NCBI GenBank assembly: GCA_000799755.1
Contig: JUHI01000001.1
Coordinates: 558,001-622,000, forward strand
Reading direction: 5' to 3'
DNA: 64,000 nucleotides
Source: Martinezella tropici
Lineage (GTDB): Bacteria > Pseudomonadota > Alphaproteobacteria > Rhizobiales > Rhizobiaceae
The notes below the pieces were generated by a model that ran no database searches, was not told the origin of the DNA, and saw only the letters and a program-made list of their open reading frames with translations. Both the position numbers and the translations under genes were made by a program. This document shows, piece after piece, positions 28,983 through 37,922 of this stretch (positions are counted from its first letter, which is position 1; each line of letters opens with the position of its first letter).

Positions 28983-30041
28983 TCAATGCAATATGTCCTT
29001 GAGCGCCGCCACCAGCCGATCGCATTCCTCATCCGTGCCGATGCTGATGCGCAGGAAGTCGCCGATCCGCTCCGCCGAAAACCGTCTGACCAGAATGTTC
29101 CTGCTCCGCAGCTCAGCCGCCAGTTCCGCACCCGGCCGGCTCGGATGCCGCGCGAACAGGAAGTTGGCGGATGACGGAAGGACGTGGAAGCCAAGCTCCT
29201 TGAGCATGGCGGCCAGCCTTTCGCGGCTGGCGATGATCAGGTCGCGATGATGGTCGAACCAGGCCCGATCCTTCCAGGCAGCCGTCGCACCTGCCAAGGC
29301 TAGCCGATCGAGAGGATAGGAATTGAAGCTGTCCTTGACCCTTTCCAGAGCCTCGATCAGAGGCCTTTGCCCGACGGCGAAGCCGACGCGCAGGCCGGCA
29401 AGCCCGCGCGACTTCGACAGGGTCTGGACGACCAGGAGGTTCGGATAGTTCCGGACAAGGGGAACGGCGCTCTCGCCGCCGAAATCGACATAGGCTTCGT
29501 CGATGACCACAAGCTGATCGGGATGATCCCGAAGAAGGCTTTCGATATCAGCCAGAGGCAGGCCGATCCCTGTCGGCGCATTGGGATTGGGCAGGATAAT
29601 CGCGCCGCAGGGCTGGCGGTAATCATCAAGGCAAACCCGCATTTCCGCATCGACCGGAGCCTGCCGGTATGTGATGCCATAGAGGCGGCAATAGGTCGGA
29701 TAGAAGCTGTAGGTGATATCGGGAAAGAGCAATGGCTCTTCATGGTTCAGCAGCGCCTGGAATGTGTGGGCCAGAACCTCGTCCGACCCGTTGCCGACGA
29801 AGACCTCATCCTTGTCGAGCCCGAAGCTTTCCGCGATTGCGATGCGCAGCTCCCGCGCCGTCGGGTCCGGATAGAGACGAAGCGTATCGGACGCGGCCTT
29901 CGAGATCGCCTCCAAGGCAAGCGGCGAAGGGCCATAAGGGCTCTCATTCGTGTTAAGCTTGGTTATTCCGCCCGTGGTCGGCTGCTCGCCGGCGACATAG
30001 GGAATGAGAGAATGAACAATAGGGCTCCAGAAGCGGCTCAT
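28983..30041 (-). CDS. hisC: histidinol-phosphate aminotransferase
   Basis: 352 residues, fold-type I PLP aminotransferase. Landmarks are [67 protein letters not shown] and the Schiff-base lysine in [19 protein letters not shown]. It converts imidazole-acetol phosphate to histidinol phosphate; paralogues can act on aromatic amino acids. The start at 30041 fits the family and has GGAAAT upstream; 30092 is an alternative. No his genes flank it, so it may be a second copy with a broader role. Confidence 0.88.
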   Translation of the reverse strand: MSRFWSPIVHSLIPYVAGEQPTTGGITKLNTNESPYGPSPLALEAISKAASDTLRLYPDPTARELRIAIAESFGLDKDEVFVGNGSDEVLAHTFQALLNHEEPLLFPDITYSFYPTYCRLYGITYRQAPVDAEMRVCLDDYRQPCGAIILPNPNAPTGIGLPLADIESLLRDHPDQLVVIDEAYVDFGGESAVPLVRNYPNLLVVQTLSKSRGLAGLRVGFAVGQRPLIEALERVKDSFNSYPLDRLALAGATAAWKDRAWFDHHRDLIIASRERLAAMLKELGFHVLPSSANFLFARHPSRPGAELAAELRSRNILVRRFSAERIGDFLRISIGTDEECDRLVAALKDILH

Positions 30042-30151
30042 CGTGATTTCCAAGTTTGGCGGTTGCAGGCGGCTCGATATCGCGTACTTCAATTTTACGG
30101 ACTGCTGTCGCGGACGCCAGCGTAGAGCGGTATCTTTTGCGCCATGCGGGA

Positions 30152-30619
30152 CTACCGGATTGACCCGGTTTGAGCGATGGTCGGAAACAAAAGCTCTATC
30201 GGATAGGGAAGCGCGAGCTTAGGCATCTCATCGAAAGCCGTGTATTTCAAGCTGGCCGTCTCGGTGTCCGTAAACCCGCCTGGCTCGCCGCTTGTCGCGC
30301 ATTTGAACAGCACGACCAGATACTCAACCTGATCTCCATTCGGATAGGTGTAGCGAAAATCACAGCCGCTAAACACGGCCAGAATTTCCGACCGGATAAC
30401 CCGCAGCCCTGTTTCCTCCAAGACTTCGCGCTCTATTGCCTGTTGCGGCGTCTCACCCAATTCGATTGCGCCGGCGGGCAGGCTCCAGCCTTCACCCGAC
30501 GACTTTTCTTGAAGAAGCAATCGTCCCGCCTCGTCTGAAATGACTGCGGCAACGCTTGGCAAAATGATGAGTTGGGAACCCAGTTTTGAGCGTAGCGACT
30601 TTATGTAATCCGAAGACAT
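30152..30619 (-). CDS. Nudix hydrolase
   Basis: 155 residues with a full Nudix box: [20 protein letters not shown] followed by TGL, matching GX5EX7REUXEEXGU. It would hydrolyse a nucleoside diphosphate linked to another group with Mg2+. The rest ([20 protein letters not shown], then [18 protein letters not shown]) resembles ADP-ribose/MutT-like members. Substrate unknown. It stands between hisC and a LysR gene on the same strand with gaps over 100 bp, so likely its own transcript. Confidence 0.9.
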   Translation of the reverse strand: MSSDYIKSLRSKLGSQLIILPSVAAVISDEAGRLLLQEKSSGEGWSLPAGAIELGETPQQAIEREVLEETGLRVIRSEILAVFSGCDFRYTYPNGDQVEYLVVLFKCATSGEPGGFTDTETASLKYTAFDEMPKLALPYPIELLFPTIAQTGSIR

Positions 30620-30731
30620 GGAAGCTCAGCAGGTCAATGAGGACACCGCCACCTTAAGGGGTTCGCACCTGTCGTCAATGACCGCGGTCGACCGCTCATG
30701 CCGTCAAAGGCCAACCAGCATGGGCCCTGCT

Positions 30732-31655
30732 TCACGGCTTCGTAGCGGCCGGCAGAACATCGCAGCTCTTGGCGAAAAGCCGCTCACTCAGAAAATCGAC
30801 GAAAACGCGGACCTTGGGCGACATATGACGGTTGGACGGCCAGAGCAGATGGAAGTGGCCGGGCTCGTCGATGAAATCATCGAGAACGGTTCGCAACTTG
30901 CCGTCGGCGAGCGAACTACGCACAAGGAAATCCGGCATGCAGCCGATGCCGAGACCCGCGACCGTCGCGCCGCGCACCGCCTCCATATTGTTGCAGGAGA
31001 AGGCCGTCCGCATCCGCAGATCCAACTCGCCCTCTGGCATTTTCAATGGCCAATCCTGCAGCTTGCCGCTGTTCGGGAAACGAAAGCGGATTGCCAGGTG
31101 CTCATCGAGCGCGCGCGGACAATCAGGCAGGCCGAAACGGTCGAGATAACCAGGTGCTGCACAGAGCAGCATCTGAAACGGCCGCAGGGTGCGCGATATC
31201 AACCGCGAATCCGGCAGGTCGCCGCTGCGGATCGCGACATCGACCCCCTCCTCGATCATGTCGACGATGCGGTCGTTGAAATCGATATCGAGCTCGACCT
31301 CAGGATAGCGAGCGACGAATTCCGGTACGACGGGCAGGAGGAAGTGATAGCTGACGATCGGCACGCTGACGCGCAACCGTCCGCGCGGCACCGCCACCGC
31401 CTGGGCAAGCGAGGCCTGCGCGTCGTCGAGATCGTCGAGCACCCGCCGGCAACGCTCATGAAAGAGGCGCCCCTCCTCGGTCAGCCGGATGCTGCGCGTG
31501 GAGCGCTGCAGCAGCCGGACGCCAAGCTGATGCTCCAGATTGCTCACTGCCTTGCCGACGGCGGAGGCCGAAAGGCCGAGCACGCGCCCGGCGGCCGCAA
31601 AGCTGCCAAGATCCGCCGTGCGAACGAAAGCCGTCAAGCCGCTCAGGCGATCCAT
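30732..31655 (-). CDS. LysR-family transcriptional regulator
   Basis: 307 residues. The HTH reads MDRLSGLTAFVRTADLGSFA, then LGLSASAVGKAVSNLEHQLG and LLQRSTRSIRLTEEGRLFHE, typical of the CrgA/PecT-like branch. The start at 31655 has GGAG seven bases upstream; GTG at 31661 is the alternative. It is divergent from an MFS transporter over 181 bp with A/T-rich dyads (for example ATTATAAGCCAATTAT near 31693), so probable control of that pump. Confidence 0.9.
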   Translation of the reverse strand: MDRLSGLTAFVRTADLGSFAAAGRVLGLSASAVGKAVSNLEHQLGVRLLQRSTRSIRLTEEGRLFHERCRRVLDDLDDAQASLAQAVAVPRGRLRVSVPIVSYHFLLPVVPEFVARYPEVELDIDFNDRIVDMIEEGVDVAIRSGDLPDSRLISRTLRPFQMLLCAAPGYLDRFGLPDCPRALDEHLAIRFRFPNSGKLQDWPLKMPEGELDLRMRTAFSCNNMEAVRGATVAGLGIGCMPDFLVRSSLADGKLRTVLDDFIDEPGHFHLLWPSNRHMSPKVRVFVDFLSERLFAKSCDVLPAATKP

Positions 31656-31836
31656 GGGCACGCTCCATTCGAGAGTTTTGTTCCGGGATAAATGGAATTA
31701 TAAGCCAATTATCATCCAATTGCAGCAAATATATCTTGCTGAGGTCATTTGAAGCGCGTGGGCGGCGGCCTTTTGGTCAGCATCGCTCCCAGGATTGCCC
31801 GCGGCTTCCCCCTTGCTCAAACTCAACGGTAATCGG

Positions 31837-33399
31837 ATGATCTCTCCTCAGACAAAGGTCGCAAGCCCGACCGAGAAATTCTTCGTGCTCGTCGCAGTCT
31901 GCTGCGCTGCGGCGGCGATGCCCCTCACCTTCACCGGCCCGGCCGTTGCCTTGCCGGCTATCAGCCGGACGCTCGGCGGCAGCCCGATCGCCCTCAACTG
32001 GGTGACCAACGCCTTCATGCTGACCTTCGGCAGCTGCCTGATGGCGGCAGGCGCGCTCGCAGACAGCTTTGGCCGGCGGCGCATTTTCCTGACCGGCGTC
32101 GGCAGCTTTGCGCTGTTTTCAGCCGGATTGGCGCTCGCCAAAGACATCGTCTGGTTCGACATCTTGCGGGCGTTGCAAGGGCTCGGCGCCGCAGCCGCCT
32201 TTTCCGGCGGCATGGCATCGCTGGCTCAGGAGTTCGACGGCGCGGCGCGAATGCGCGCCTTCAGCATCGTCGGCTCGAGCTTCGGCGTCGGCCTCGCTTT
32301 CGGGCCGATCGCATCCGGCCTGATGATCGATGCTTTCGGCTGGCCGTCGATCTTCATTCTTGTGGTTGCGCTGGCGCTGCTCGCGTTTGGCCTCGGCGCC
32401 CGCTTCCTGCGCGAATCCCGCGATCCGGATGCGACAGGCCTGGACTGGCAGGGCGCACTGAGCTTCACGCTTGCCCTGACACTCTTCACCTATGGCGTCC
32501 TGCGCGCGCCCGAAACCGGCTGGAGCGATCCGCTCGTCATTGCCCTGCTGATAGGCGCGGCATTGTTCTTCCTCGCCTTCGGCATCATCGAACGCGTCGT
32601 GAAGAGGCCCATGCTGGATCTTAGCCTGTTTCGCTATCCGCGCTTTGTTGGCGTGCAGCTTCTGGCAGCCGCCCCAGCCTACGCCTTCGTCGTGCTGCTG
32701 ATCCTTTTGCCGGTTCGCTTCGTCGGCATCGAAGGCATGAGCGAGATCGCCGCCGGGCGGATGATGGTCGCGCTTTCGGCGCCGCTGCTGATCCTGCCGA
32801 TCGTTGCCGGGCTTCTCACCCGCTGGTTCAGCCCGGCGACGATCTGCGGCACCGGCCTCCTCATCTCCGCGGCGGGTCTTTTCTGGCTCAGCCACTTTAC
32901 CGCCGGCACCGCCCCATCGGCGCTGATTGGCCCGCTGCTGGCGATCGGCACCGGTATCAGCCTGCCCTGGGGCCTGATGGACGGGCTTGCGGTCAGCGTC
33001 GTTCCCAAGGAACGCGCCGGCATGGCAACCGGCATCTTCAGCACCACCCGCGTCGCTGGTGAGGGCGTGGCGCTGGCGATCGTCAGCGCCATTCTCTCAG
33101 CCCTTATCCAGTCGAGCCTCGGAGCATCGGCGGGCGAGCGTGCATCGGTCGCGGCGCAACAGCTCGTCACGGGCAATCTGGGCGCGGCGGCAACGAATGT
33201 GCCGGCGATCGGTCATGACGCCATCATCCAAGGTTATGGCCATGCCTTTAGCGGACTGCTTTGGCTCCTGACCGCTATCACGGTCATCACGGCTGTCGTC
33301 GTCTTTTCCTTCCTCGGCCGGTCATCTTCGGTAACTCCCACGGAAGATCTCGAGCAGTTGCAAGAGGGTGAAGACGCGCTTCGCGTATCGAAGGCCTAA
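31837..33399 (+). CDS. MFS transporter, DHA2 family (14-TM drug exporter type)
   Basis: 520 residues with about 14 hydrophobic segments. The signature of H+ antiporters with 14 helices is visible: FTGPAVALPAISRTLGGSPI, then WVTNAFMLTFGSCLMAAGAL, ADSFGRRRIFLTGVG and RALQGLGAAAAFSGGMAS. The start at 31837 lacks a strong ribosome site; a TTG at 31795 is possible. Substrate unknown. It is likely controlled by the divergent LysR regulator. The stop is followed by a perfect 9-bp hairpin. Confidence 0.88.
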   Translation: MISPQTKVASPTEKFFVLVAVCCAAAAMPLTFTGPAVALPAISRTLGGSPIALNWVTNAFMLTFGSCLMAAGALADSFGRRRIFLTGVGSFALFSAGLALAKDIVWFDILRALQGLGAAAAFSGGMASLAQEFDGAARMRAFSIVGSSFGVGLAFGPIASGLMIDAFGWPSIFILVVALALLAFGLGARFLRESRDPDATGLDWQGALSFTLALTLFTYGVLRAPETGWSDPLVIALLIGAALFFLAFGIIERVVKRPMLDLSLFRYPRFVGVQLLAAAPAYAFVVLLILLPVRFVGIEGMSEIAAGRMMVALSAPLLILPIVAGLLTRWFSPATICGTGLLISAAGLFWLSHFTAGTAPSALIGPLLAIGTGISLPWGLMDGLAVSVVPKERAGMATGIFSTTRVAGEGVALAIVSAILSALIQSSLGASAGERASVAAQQLVTGNLGAAATNVPAIGHDAIIQGYGHAFSGLLWLLTAITVITAVVVFSFLGRSSSVTPTEDLEQLQEGEDALRVSKA

Positions 33400-33412
33400 G
33401 TTGCATCGACTG

Positions 33413-33436
33413 CTGGCCGGGAGGTAACCCGGCCAG
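33413..33436 (+). terminator. stem-loop after MFS transporter
   Basis: CTGGCCGGG (33413-33421) pairs perfectly with CCCGGCCAG (33428-33436) over a six-base loop, 13 bases after the stop codon. There is no T-run, so it is either a factor-assisted terminator or an mRNA 3'-end stabiliser. Confidence 0.55.
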
Positions 33437-33610
33437 TCACGCCGCACAGCAAAAGGGCAAATCAAAGGCTGGGAACGGCCGAAAGATCCGCCGCAGCGCA
33501 ACAGAATGTTTCGAAACCACATAAAATGTGCGCGCCGTATTCGCGTCCGAACGGCCTTCGGAGCAGTGTCAGGCTGGTGTTTGCATCCGCCGCTGCTATA
33601 TCATATCCCC

Positions 33611-33976
33611 ATGATATCAGACCGGTTTTTGAAGATCATTGCCTGGACCTATATTGCGACGCTCATCGGCGTGACCTTTGCGCATCTCAATTGGCAGGCC
33701 GCATTCGGAAATCCGTTTGACATCTTTCGTGCCGTCGCACTCTGCATCGCGGGCATGCTCGCGCGTCTCGCCTACCCGCAGTCGCCTTCCTTCACCTGCC
33801 TGCTGATGATCGGCAGCGTGCTGGCGCTTTCCGTTTCGCATCTGCTGACAAGCGGCAATTACGGTTCGACGCTCGACATCATCGTCGGCATGACCAGCGG
33901 GCTCTGGGGCATCATGATCGGCTCGATGCTGAGCAAGCTGATCATCCCGGCCTCCAAGCGACCCGCGTCGTACTGA
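33611..33976 (+). CDS. small polytopic membrane protein, function unknown
   Basis: 121 residues from the ATG at 33611, with about four hydrophobic helices (FLKIIAWTYIATLIGVTFAH, then AVALCIAGMLARLAYP, LLMIGSVLALSVSHLL and IIVGMTSGLWGIMIGSML). The overall layout recalls VanZ-like small membrane proteins, but no diagnostic motif was seen. An upstream in-frame ATG at 33506 adds 35 residues without pattern. Confidence 0.55.
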   Translation: MISDRFLKIIAWTYIATLIGVTFAHLNWQAAFGNPFDIFRAVALCIAGMLARLAYPQSPSFTCLLMIGSVLALSVSHLLTSGNYGSTLDIIVGMTSGLWGIMIGSMLSKLIIPASKRPASY

Positions 33977-34410
33977 TCGCACCGGACAAACCACCTATCG
34001 CTCGACCATACCGACCTTAGTTCTTGCACGGGCACCACAACCCTCGTGCAAAGGATCAAGCGCGCAGCCGCGCGGCCTGACGCTCGTCAGAAATATTATC
34101 AAATAATATTCGAATGAAATAAAGTATATGATTGTACCACAAAATGACTATTGCGCAGCCAATATTATGCAGGACTTACTATCTATGTTTGCAGATGTTG
34201 CTTTCCTGCAACTAAAATTTAAAAATCACGAAAAAGTCATCCTGAGAGAAATATATCATATAACTTTGCAGGAATTCGTCTTTAATGACGACCAGAAGCG
34301 GGTGGGGCCCGTTTCTCCCGAGTCGGGGTTTTTAAACAGGGATAGGGTCAAGGCACGTCGATTTTTCGGCGCGAATGCCTATGCCCAATCTATATTGGAT
34401 TGGAGTACTT
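33977..34410. promoter_or_regulatory. A/T-rich upstream region of the porin gene
   Basis: 434 bases with no convincing gene. It holds a 7-bp inverted repeat TTGCACG (34024-34030) / CGTGCAA (34045-34051) that may end transcription from the left. A perfect A/T palindrome, AATATTAT (34092-34099), CAA, ATAATATT (34103-34110), follows. From about 34090 to 34280 the composition is far more A/T-rich than the surroundings, as expected of a strong, regulated outer-membrane protein promoter with a long leader. No precise -35/-10 could be fixed. Confidence 0.5.
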
Positions 34411-35472
34411 ATGAATATCAAGAGCCTTCTTCTCGGCTCCGCTGCTGCCTTGGTAGCAGTTTCTGGCGCCCAGGCGGCTGACGCTATCGTTGCTGCCGAG
34501 CCGGAACCGTTGGAATATGTCCGCATCTGCGACGCATTCGGCGCTGGCTATTTCTTCATCCCGGGCAGCGAAACCTGCCTCAAGATCGGTGGTTATGTCC
34601 GTACCGAAGGCAAGTGGTACGACGCTTATAACCCGCGTTCGACCAACGGCACCTACTGGCGTAGCCGTGCGCACCTGACCGTCGACACCGCGACCGACAC
34701 CGAATACGGCGCGCTGAAGACCAACACCGTTCTGCGTTTCGACTGGAACGACGGCGGCGCCACCACCACCAAGCTGATCTTCGCCAACATCAGCCTCGGC
34801 GGCTTCACGGTTGGTAAGCTCGACTCTCAGTACAACCTGTACACGGGTTATGCTGGCGGCGTCATCAACGACGACGTGGTCTATGACGGCCCTTACGAAC
34901 TGAACCAGTTGACCTACAACTACGACGCAGGCAACGGATTCACCGCTGTTATCTCGCTCGAAGACTCGAACTCCGGCGCCGGTGCCACGGGCGTAAACGG
35001 CCGTAGCAGCGTCAACCACTACACGCCGGACGTTGTTGCAGGTCTCGGTTACAAGGCTGGCAACTTCGGCTTCAAGATCGTCGGCGGTTACGACTCGATC
35101 GTCGAAGAAGGCGCCATCAAGGCTCGCGTCGATGCCGACTTCGGTATCTTCAAGGCCTTCTTGATGGCTGGCTGGAACACCGACGGCGACCAGCTGAACA
35201 AGTACGCCAGCTCGAACGGCGCTGGTCCGGCCAAGAACATCGGCTGGGGCGACTGGGCGACCTGGGGCGGCGTAACCGTTCCGATCAACGCCAAGCTGCA
35301 GGCAAATGCTCAGGTTGCCTACACCGACTCGAAGATCTTTGCCGCCACGGCGAACCTCAAGTTCACCCCGGTCAAGAACTTCCAGATCACGCCGGAAGTC
35401 TCCTACACCAACTGGGACTCCATCAATCAGGACCAGTGGTCGGGCATGCTCCGCTTCCACCGCAGCTTCTAA
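34411..35472 (+). CDS. outer-membrane porin, Porin_2 family (RopA/Omp2-like)
   Basis: 353 residues. A signal peptide (MNIKSLLLGSAAALVAVSGA, cut after AQA) is followed by the Porin_2 opening VRICDAFGAGYFFIPGSETC and LKIGGYVRTEGKWYDAY, alternating beta strands throughout, and a C-terminal Phe (FHRSF) as recognised by the Bam complex. It forms a general diffusion pore; rhizobia carry several such genes (RopA types). TTGGAG lies five bases before the start. Codon use is strongly biased to GGC/CTG/AAG/AAC, as in highly expressed genes. A long A/T-rich leader precedes it. Confidence 0.92.
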   Translation: MNIKSLLLGSAAALVAVSGAQAADAIVAAEPEPLEYVRICDAFGAGYFFIPGSETCLKIGGYVRTEGKWYDAYNPRSTNGTYWRSRAHLTVDTATDTEYGALKTNTVLRFDWNDGGATTTKLIFANISLGGFTVGKLDSQYNLYTGYAGGVINDDVVYDGPYELNQLTYNYDAGNGFTAVISLEDSNSGAGATGVNGRSSVNHYTPDVVAGLGYKAGNFGFKIVGGYDSIVEEGAIKARVDADFGIFKAFLMAGWNTDGDQLNKYASSNGAGPAKNIGWGDWATWGGVTVPINAKLQANAQVAYTDSKIFAATANLKFTPVKNFQITPEVSYTNWDSINQDQWSGMLRFHRSF

Positions 35473-35521
35473 TAGCTCGTTTACGAGATCTGATCTGACT
35501 TGACCCCTGATCGGATGGGGG

Positions 35522-35551
35522 CCGGCCTTACTTCCAGCGAAGTCGGGCCGG
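35522..35551 (+). terminator. two-part stem-loop after porin gene
   Basis: CCGGCC (35522-35527) pairs with GGCCGG (35546-35551), and inside it ACTTC (35530-35534) pairs with GAAGT (35539-35543) around CAGC. It begins 50 bases past the porin stop and lacks a T-run. A probable transcript end for the porin mRNA. Confidence 0.5.
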
Positions 35552-35721
35552 TCCTTCCGAGGCAGGGGTTAGTTATTTTGCCCGGCGCAGTTCTGTCTAT
35601 CGAGAAGGATCAGCGCACCGGAGGCGGCGGTGGGCTGCTGCCAAGAGTAGATGTGGCGCTATCCTCCCAATTCTTATTCCTCCTCATCGACATCCAGTAT
35701 TTTTTGTCGTAGAGACAGCGC

Positions 35722-35796
35722 ATGTCTTTGAACCATGCATATGCCTCGCGATTTTATTCGTACCGCTGCTCTCAGCGGAGCCGGGCCTGTGCGTAG
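35722..35796 (+). CDS. Tyr/Phe-rich leader peptide of the DAHP synthase attenuator
   Basis: A 24-residue frame, MSLNHAYASRFYSYRCSQRS then RACA, ends with TAG at 35794-35796. It carries Tyr at codons 7, 12 and 14 and Phe at codon 11, four aromatic codons in a stretch of eight. No Trp codon is present. GAGA lies eight bases before the ATG, a weak ribosome site. Codons 11-14 sit directly before the first hairpin arm of the attenuator. The enrichment in the very amino acids made from DAHP is the main evidence that it is translated as a sensor. Confidence 0.65.
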   Translation: MSLNHAYASRFYSYRCSQRSRACA

Positions 35797-35856
35797 TTAG
35801 AAGAGACACGACAGCAAAGACCCGAACAGCCGCTAGTTCTACCTGGCGGCTTTTTT
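35763..35856 (+). promoter_or_regulatory. transcription attenuator (alternative hairpins plus intrinsic terminator)
   Basis: Four segments can pair in mutually exclusive ways. Segment 1 CCGCTG (35763-35768) pairs with segment 2 CAGCGG (35773-35778). Segment 2 AGCGG (35774-35778) plus CGGG (35782-35785) can instead pair with CCGCT (35830-35834) plus CCCG (35821-35824). Segment 3 AGCCGC (35828-35833), extended by UAG, pairs with segment 4 GCGGCT (35846-35851) to make a terminator stem followed by six T (35851-35856). The terminator ends 12 bases before the aroG-type start codon. This is the trp/phe attenuator logic: ribosome stalling at Tyr/Phe codons would mask segment 1 and favour antitermination. 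Confidence 0.72.
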
Positions 35857-35867
35857 GTCGCCACGGT

Positions 35868-36950
35868 ATGACCCCAAAAGGAACCGATACCGTGTTGAAT
35901 TCCACTGATGACCTGCGCATTGTCGAGATCACGGCGTTGACGCCGCCCTCTCGGATCATCGACGAAATCCCCCGCGACGAAGCCGTGACAGCGACCGTCA
36001 CTCAGGCGCGCAATGCCGTTCACAATATCCTGCAAGATGAAGATGATCGGCTGATCGTCGTGATCGGCCCTTGCTCCATCCACGATCCGGCTGCGGCACA
36101 TGAATATGCAGCACTCCTCAAGCAACAGCGGGACCGTTTCGCCGACGATCTCGAAATCATCATGCGCGTCTATTTCGAAAAGCCGCGCACGACCGTCGGC
36201 TGGAAGGGCCTAATCAACGACCCGCATCTCGACGGCAGCTACCGCATCGAGGAAGGTCTGCGCATCGCCCGCAAGCTGCTGTTCGATGTCAACGAGATCG
36301 GCCTGCCGGCAGGCTGCGAATATCTCGATACGATCACGCCGCAATATATTTCCGATCTGGTGAGCTGGGGCGCTATCGGTGCCAGGACGACCGAGAGCCA
36401 GGTGCATCGGCAGCTCGCGTCGGGCCTCTCCTGCCCCGTCGGCTTCAAGAACGGTACAAATGGCGACGTACGTATTGCGCTCGACGCGATCGTCGCGGCA
36501 TCGCAGCCGCACCACTTCCCGGCCGTGACCAAGGAAGGCCTCGCCGCAATCGCCTCGACGCGCGGCAACGAGGACTGCCACATCATCCTGCGCGGCGGTA
36601 AAGTGCCCAACTATGATGCCGCAAGCGTGCAGTCGACGGCGGAACAATCCCTCAAGGTCGGCCTCGAGCCGCGGATCATCATCGATGCCAGCCACGCCAA
36701 CAGCAGCAAGAACCCGGAAAACCAACCGCTTGTCGTCACCTCGGTCGCGGAGCAGGTCGCAGCCGGCGATCGGCGGATCAAGGGCATGATGATGGAGAGC
36801 AATCTCGTTGCCGGTCGCCAGGATCTCGTGCCCGGCAAGCCGTTGGTCTATGGCCAGAGCATCACCGATGGCTGCATCGACTGGCCGACCTCCGTCCGGA
36901 CACTGGAAGACCTGGCAAGAGCCGTTCAGGCACGACGCCAAGCGCGCTGA
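35868..36950 (+). CDS. aroG: 3-deoxy-7-phosphoheptulonate (DAHP) synthase, class I
   Basis: 360 residues of the AroF/AroG/AroH type, the first enzyme of the shikimate pathway joining phosphoenolpyruvate and erythrose 4-phosphate. Motifs: VVIGPCSIHDPAAAHEYA (PEP/metal cysteine), MRVYFEKPRTTVGWKGLIND, GARTTESQVHRQLASGLSCP, VGFKNGTNGD, IIIDASHANSSKNPENQ. The E. coli isozymes of this type are inhibited by Phe, Tyr or Trp; which applies here cannot be read off. The start at 35868 directly follows the attenuator; GTG-type starts such as 35892 are alternatives. The leader peptide suggests Tyr/Phe control. The letter of the gene symbol is a family label. Confidence 0.92.
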   Translation: MTPKGTDTVLNSTDDLRIVEITALTPPSRIIDEIPRDEAVTATVTQARNAVHNILQDEDDRLIVVIGPCSIHDPAAAHEYAALLKQQRDRFADDLEIIMRVYFEKPRTTVGWKGLINDPHLDGSYRIEEGLRIARKLLFDVNEIGLPAGCEYLDTITPQYISDLVSWGAIGARTTESQVHRQLASGLSCPVGFKNGTNGDVRIALDAIVAASQPHHFPAVTKEGLAAIASTRGNEDCHIILRGGKVPNYDAASVQSTAEQSLKVGLEPRIIIDASHANSSKNPENQPLVVTSVAEQVAAGDRRIKGMMMESNLVAGRQDLVPGKPLVYGQSITDGCIDWPTSVRTLEDLARAVQARRQAR

Positions 36951-36981
36951 CACCATCTCTCATTCGGGAGACCGGCTCGGG

Positions 36982-37395
36982 TCAAACACGTCGGTAGTGC
37001 GCGAGGCTCAGATAGTTTTTTCTGGGCCCGCGCACGTGCCACATCTCGGCCCAGGCATCGGGCGAGCGAAAGAACAGACGGCCCCGATAGAGATCGGCAC
37101 CACAATGATGGGTGACGCGCTGCGAGGCGCCGTCACCGATGCGAATGAATTCCGAAAGATTGGGGAAACGCACGACGAGATCGTTATCTACGTCATCGAG
37201 CCGATAGGTGCGGCTGCTTCTCAGTGTTGCGTGATCGCTTCGCGTATCGCCGTGTTCCTCGAACTGGACAGGCGTCACGAACGCCTGCCCTTCGAATATG
37301 ATCAGAGAGCGATTGAAGCGATCGATGATCCGCCGCTTCACCTCCCATGTGCCGAGGAAGAGGCTCAGCCGGCCAAGGCCGGCCGATCCTTCCAT
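36982..37395 (-). CDS. DUF6314-like protein coupled to msrA
   Basis: 137 residues: LSLFLGTWEVKRRIIDRFNR, then FEGQAFVTPVQFEEHGDTRS and RLFFRSPDAWAEMWHVRGPR. The lipocalin-like beta pattern with an early GTW and a late W-x-V-x-GP resembles DUF6314 proteins of unknown function. Its ATG overlaps the msrA stop (ATGA), so it is translated from the msrB-msrA transcript. A role in oxidative-damage repair is suggested only by that coupling. Confidence 0.7.
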   Translation of the reverse strand: MEGSAGLGRLSLFLGTWEVKRRIIDRFNRSLIIFEGQAFVTPVQFEEHGDTRSDHATLRSSRTYRLDDVDNDLVVRFPNLSEFIRIGDGASQRVTHHCGADLYRGRLFFRSPDAWAEMWHVRGPRKNYLSLAHYRRV

Positions 37396-37922
37396 CAGGA
37401 GGCCGCGCGCTGTGCTGCGTCAGCCTGCCGGCGGGGCAGTTTCCAGCCCGGCCGGACGAAGTGGCACGTATAGCCGTTCGGATAGCGCTCCAGATAATCC
37501 TGGTGCTCCGGCTCGGCCTCCCAGAAATCGCCAACCGGTGCGACCTCGGTGACGACATTGCCGGGCCACAGGCCGGAAGCGTCGACATCGGCGATCGTAT
37601 CCAAAGCGATCTGCTTCTGCTCCTCGCTGGTGTAGAAGATCGCCGAACGGTAGCTCAAGCCAACATCATTGCCCTGACGATTACGCGTGCTCGGATCGTG
37701 GATCTGGAAGAAGAACTCCAGCAGATCGCGATAGCTGATCTTCTGCGGATCGAAAATGATCTCGATCGCCTCGGCATGGGTGCCGTGGTTGCGATAGGTG
37801 GCGTTGCGGACATCGCCACCGCTGTAGCCGACGCGCGTCGAGATGACGCCATTGTAACGGCGGATAAGATCCTGCATGCCCCAGAAGCAACCGCCGGCGA
37901 GAACTGCGCGTTCCGTTGTCAT
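37395..37922 (-). CDS. msrA: peptide methionine sulfoxide reductase MsrA
   Basis: 175 residues. [20 protein letters not shown] holds the catalytic Cys12 in GCFWG, followed by [20 protein letters not shown] and [20 protein letters not shown]. It reduces the S epimer of methionine sulfoxide using thioredoxin. It overlaps msrB by four bases upstream and the DUF6314-like gene by one to three bases downstream, a tight three-gene operon. Confidence 0.96.
   Translation of the reverse strand: MTTERAVLAGGCFWGMQDLIRRYNGVISTRVGYSGGDVRNATYRNHGTHAEAIEIIFDPQKISYRDLLEFFFQIHDPSTRNRQGNDVGLSYRSAIFYTSEEQKQIALDTIADVDASGLWPGNVVTEVAPVGDFWEAEPEHQDYLERYPNGYTCHFVRPGWKLPRRQADAAQRAAS

Noticed and set aside
34128..34481. 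117-codon frame across the porin promoter and start
   Set aside because: Lies in A/T-rich regulatory DNA and overlaps the porin signal peptide in another frame; no ribosome site.
35500..35712. 70-codon frame between porin and leader peptide
   Set aside because: It contains the porin terminator hairpin and lacks a ribosome site.
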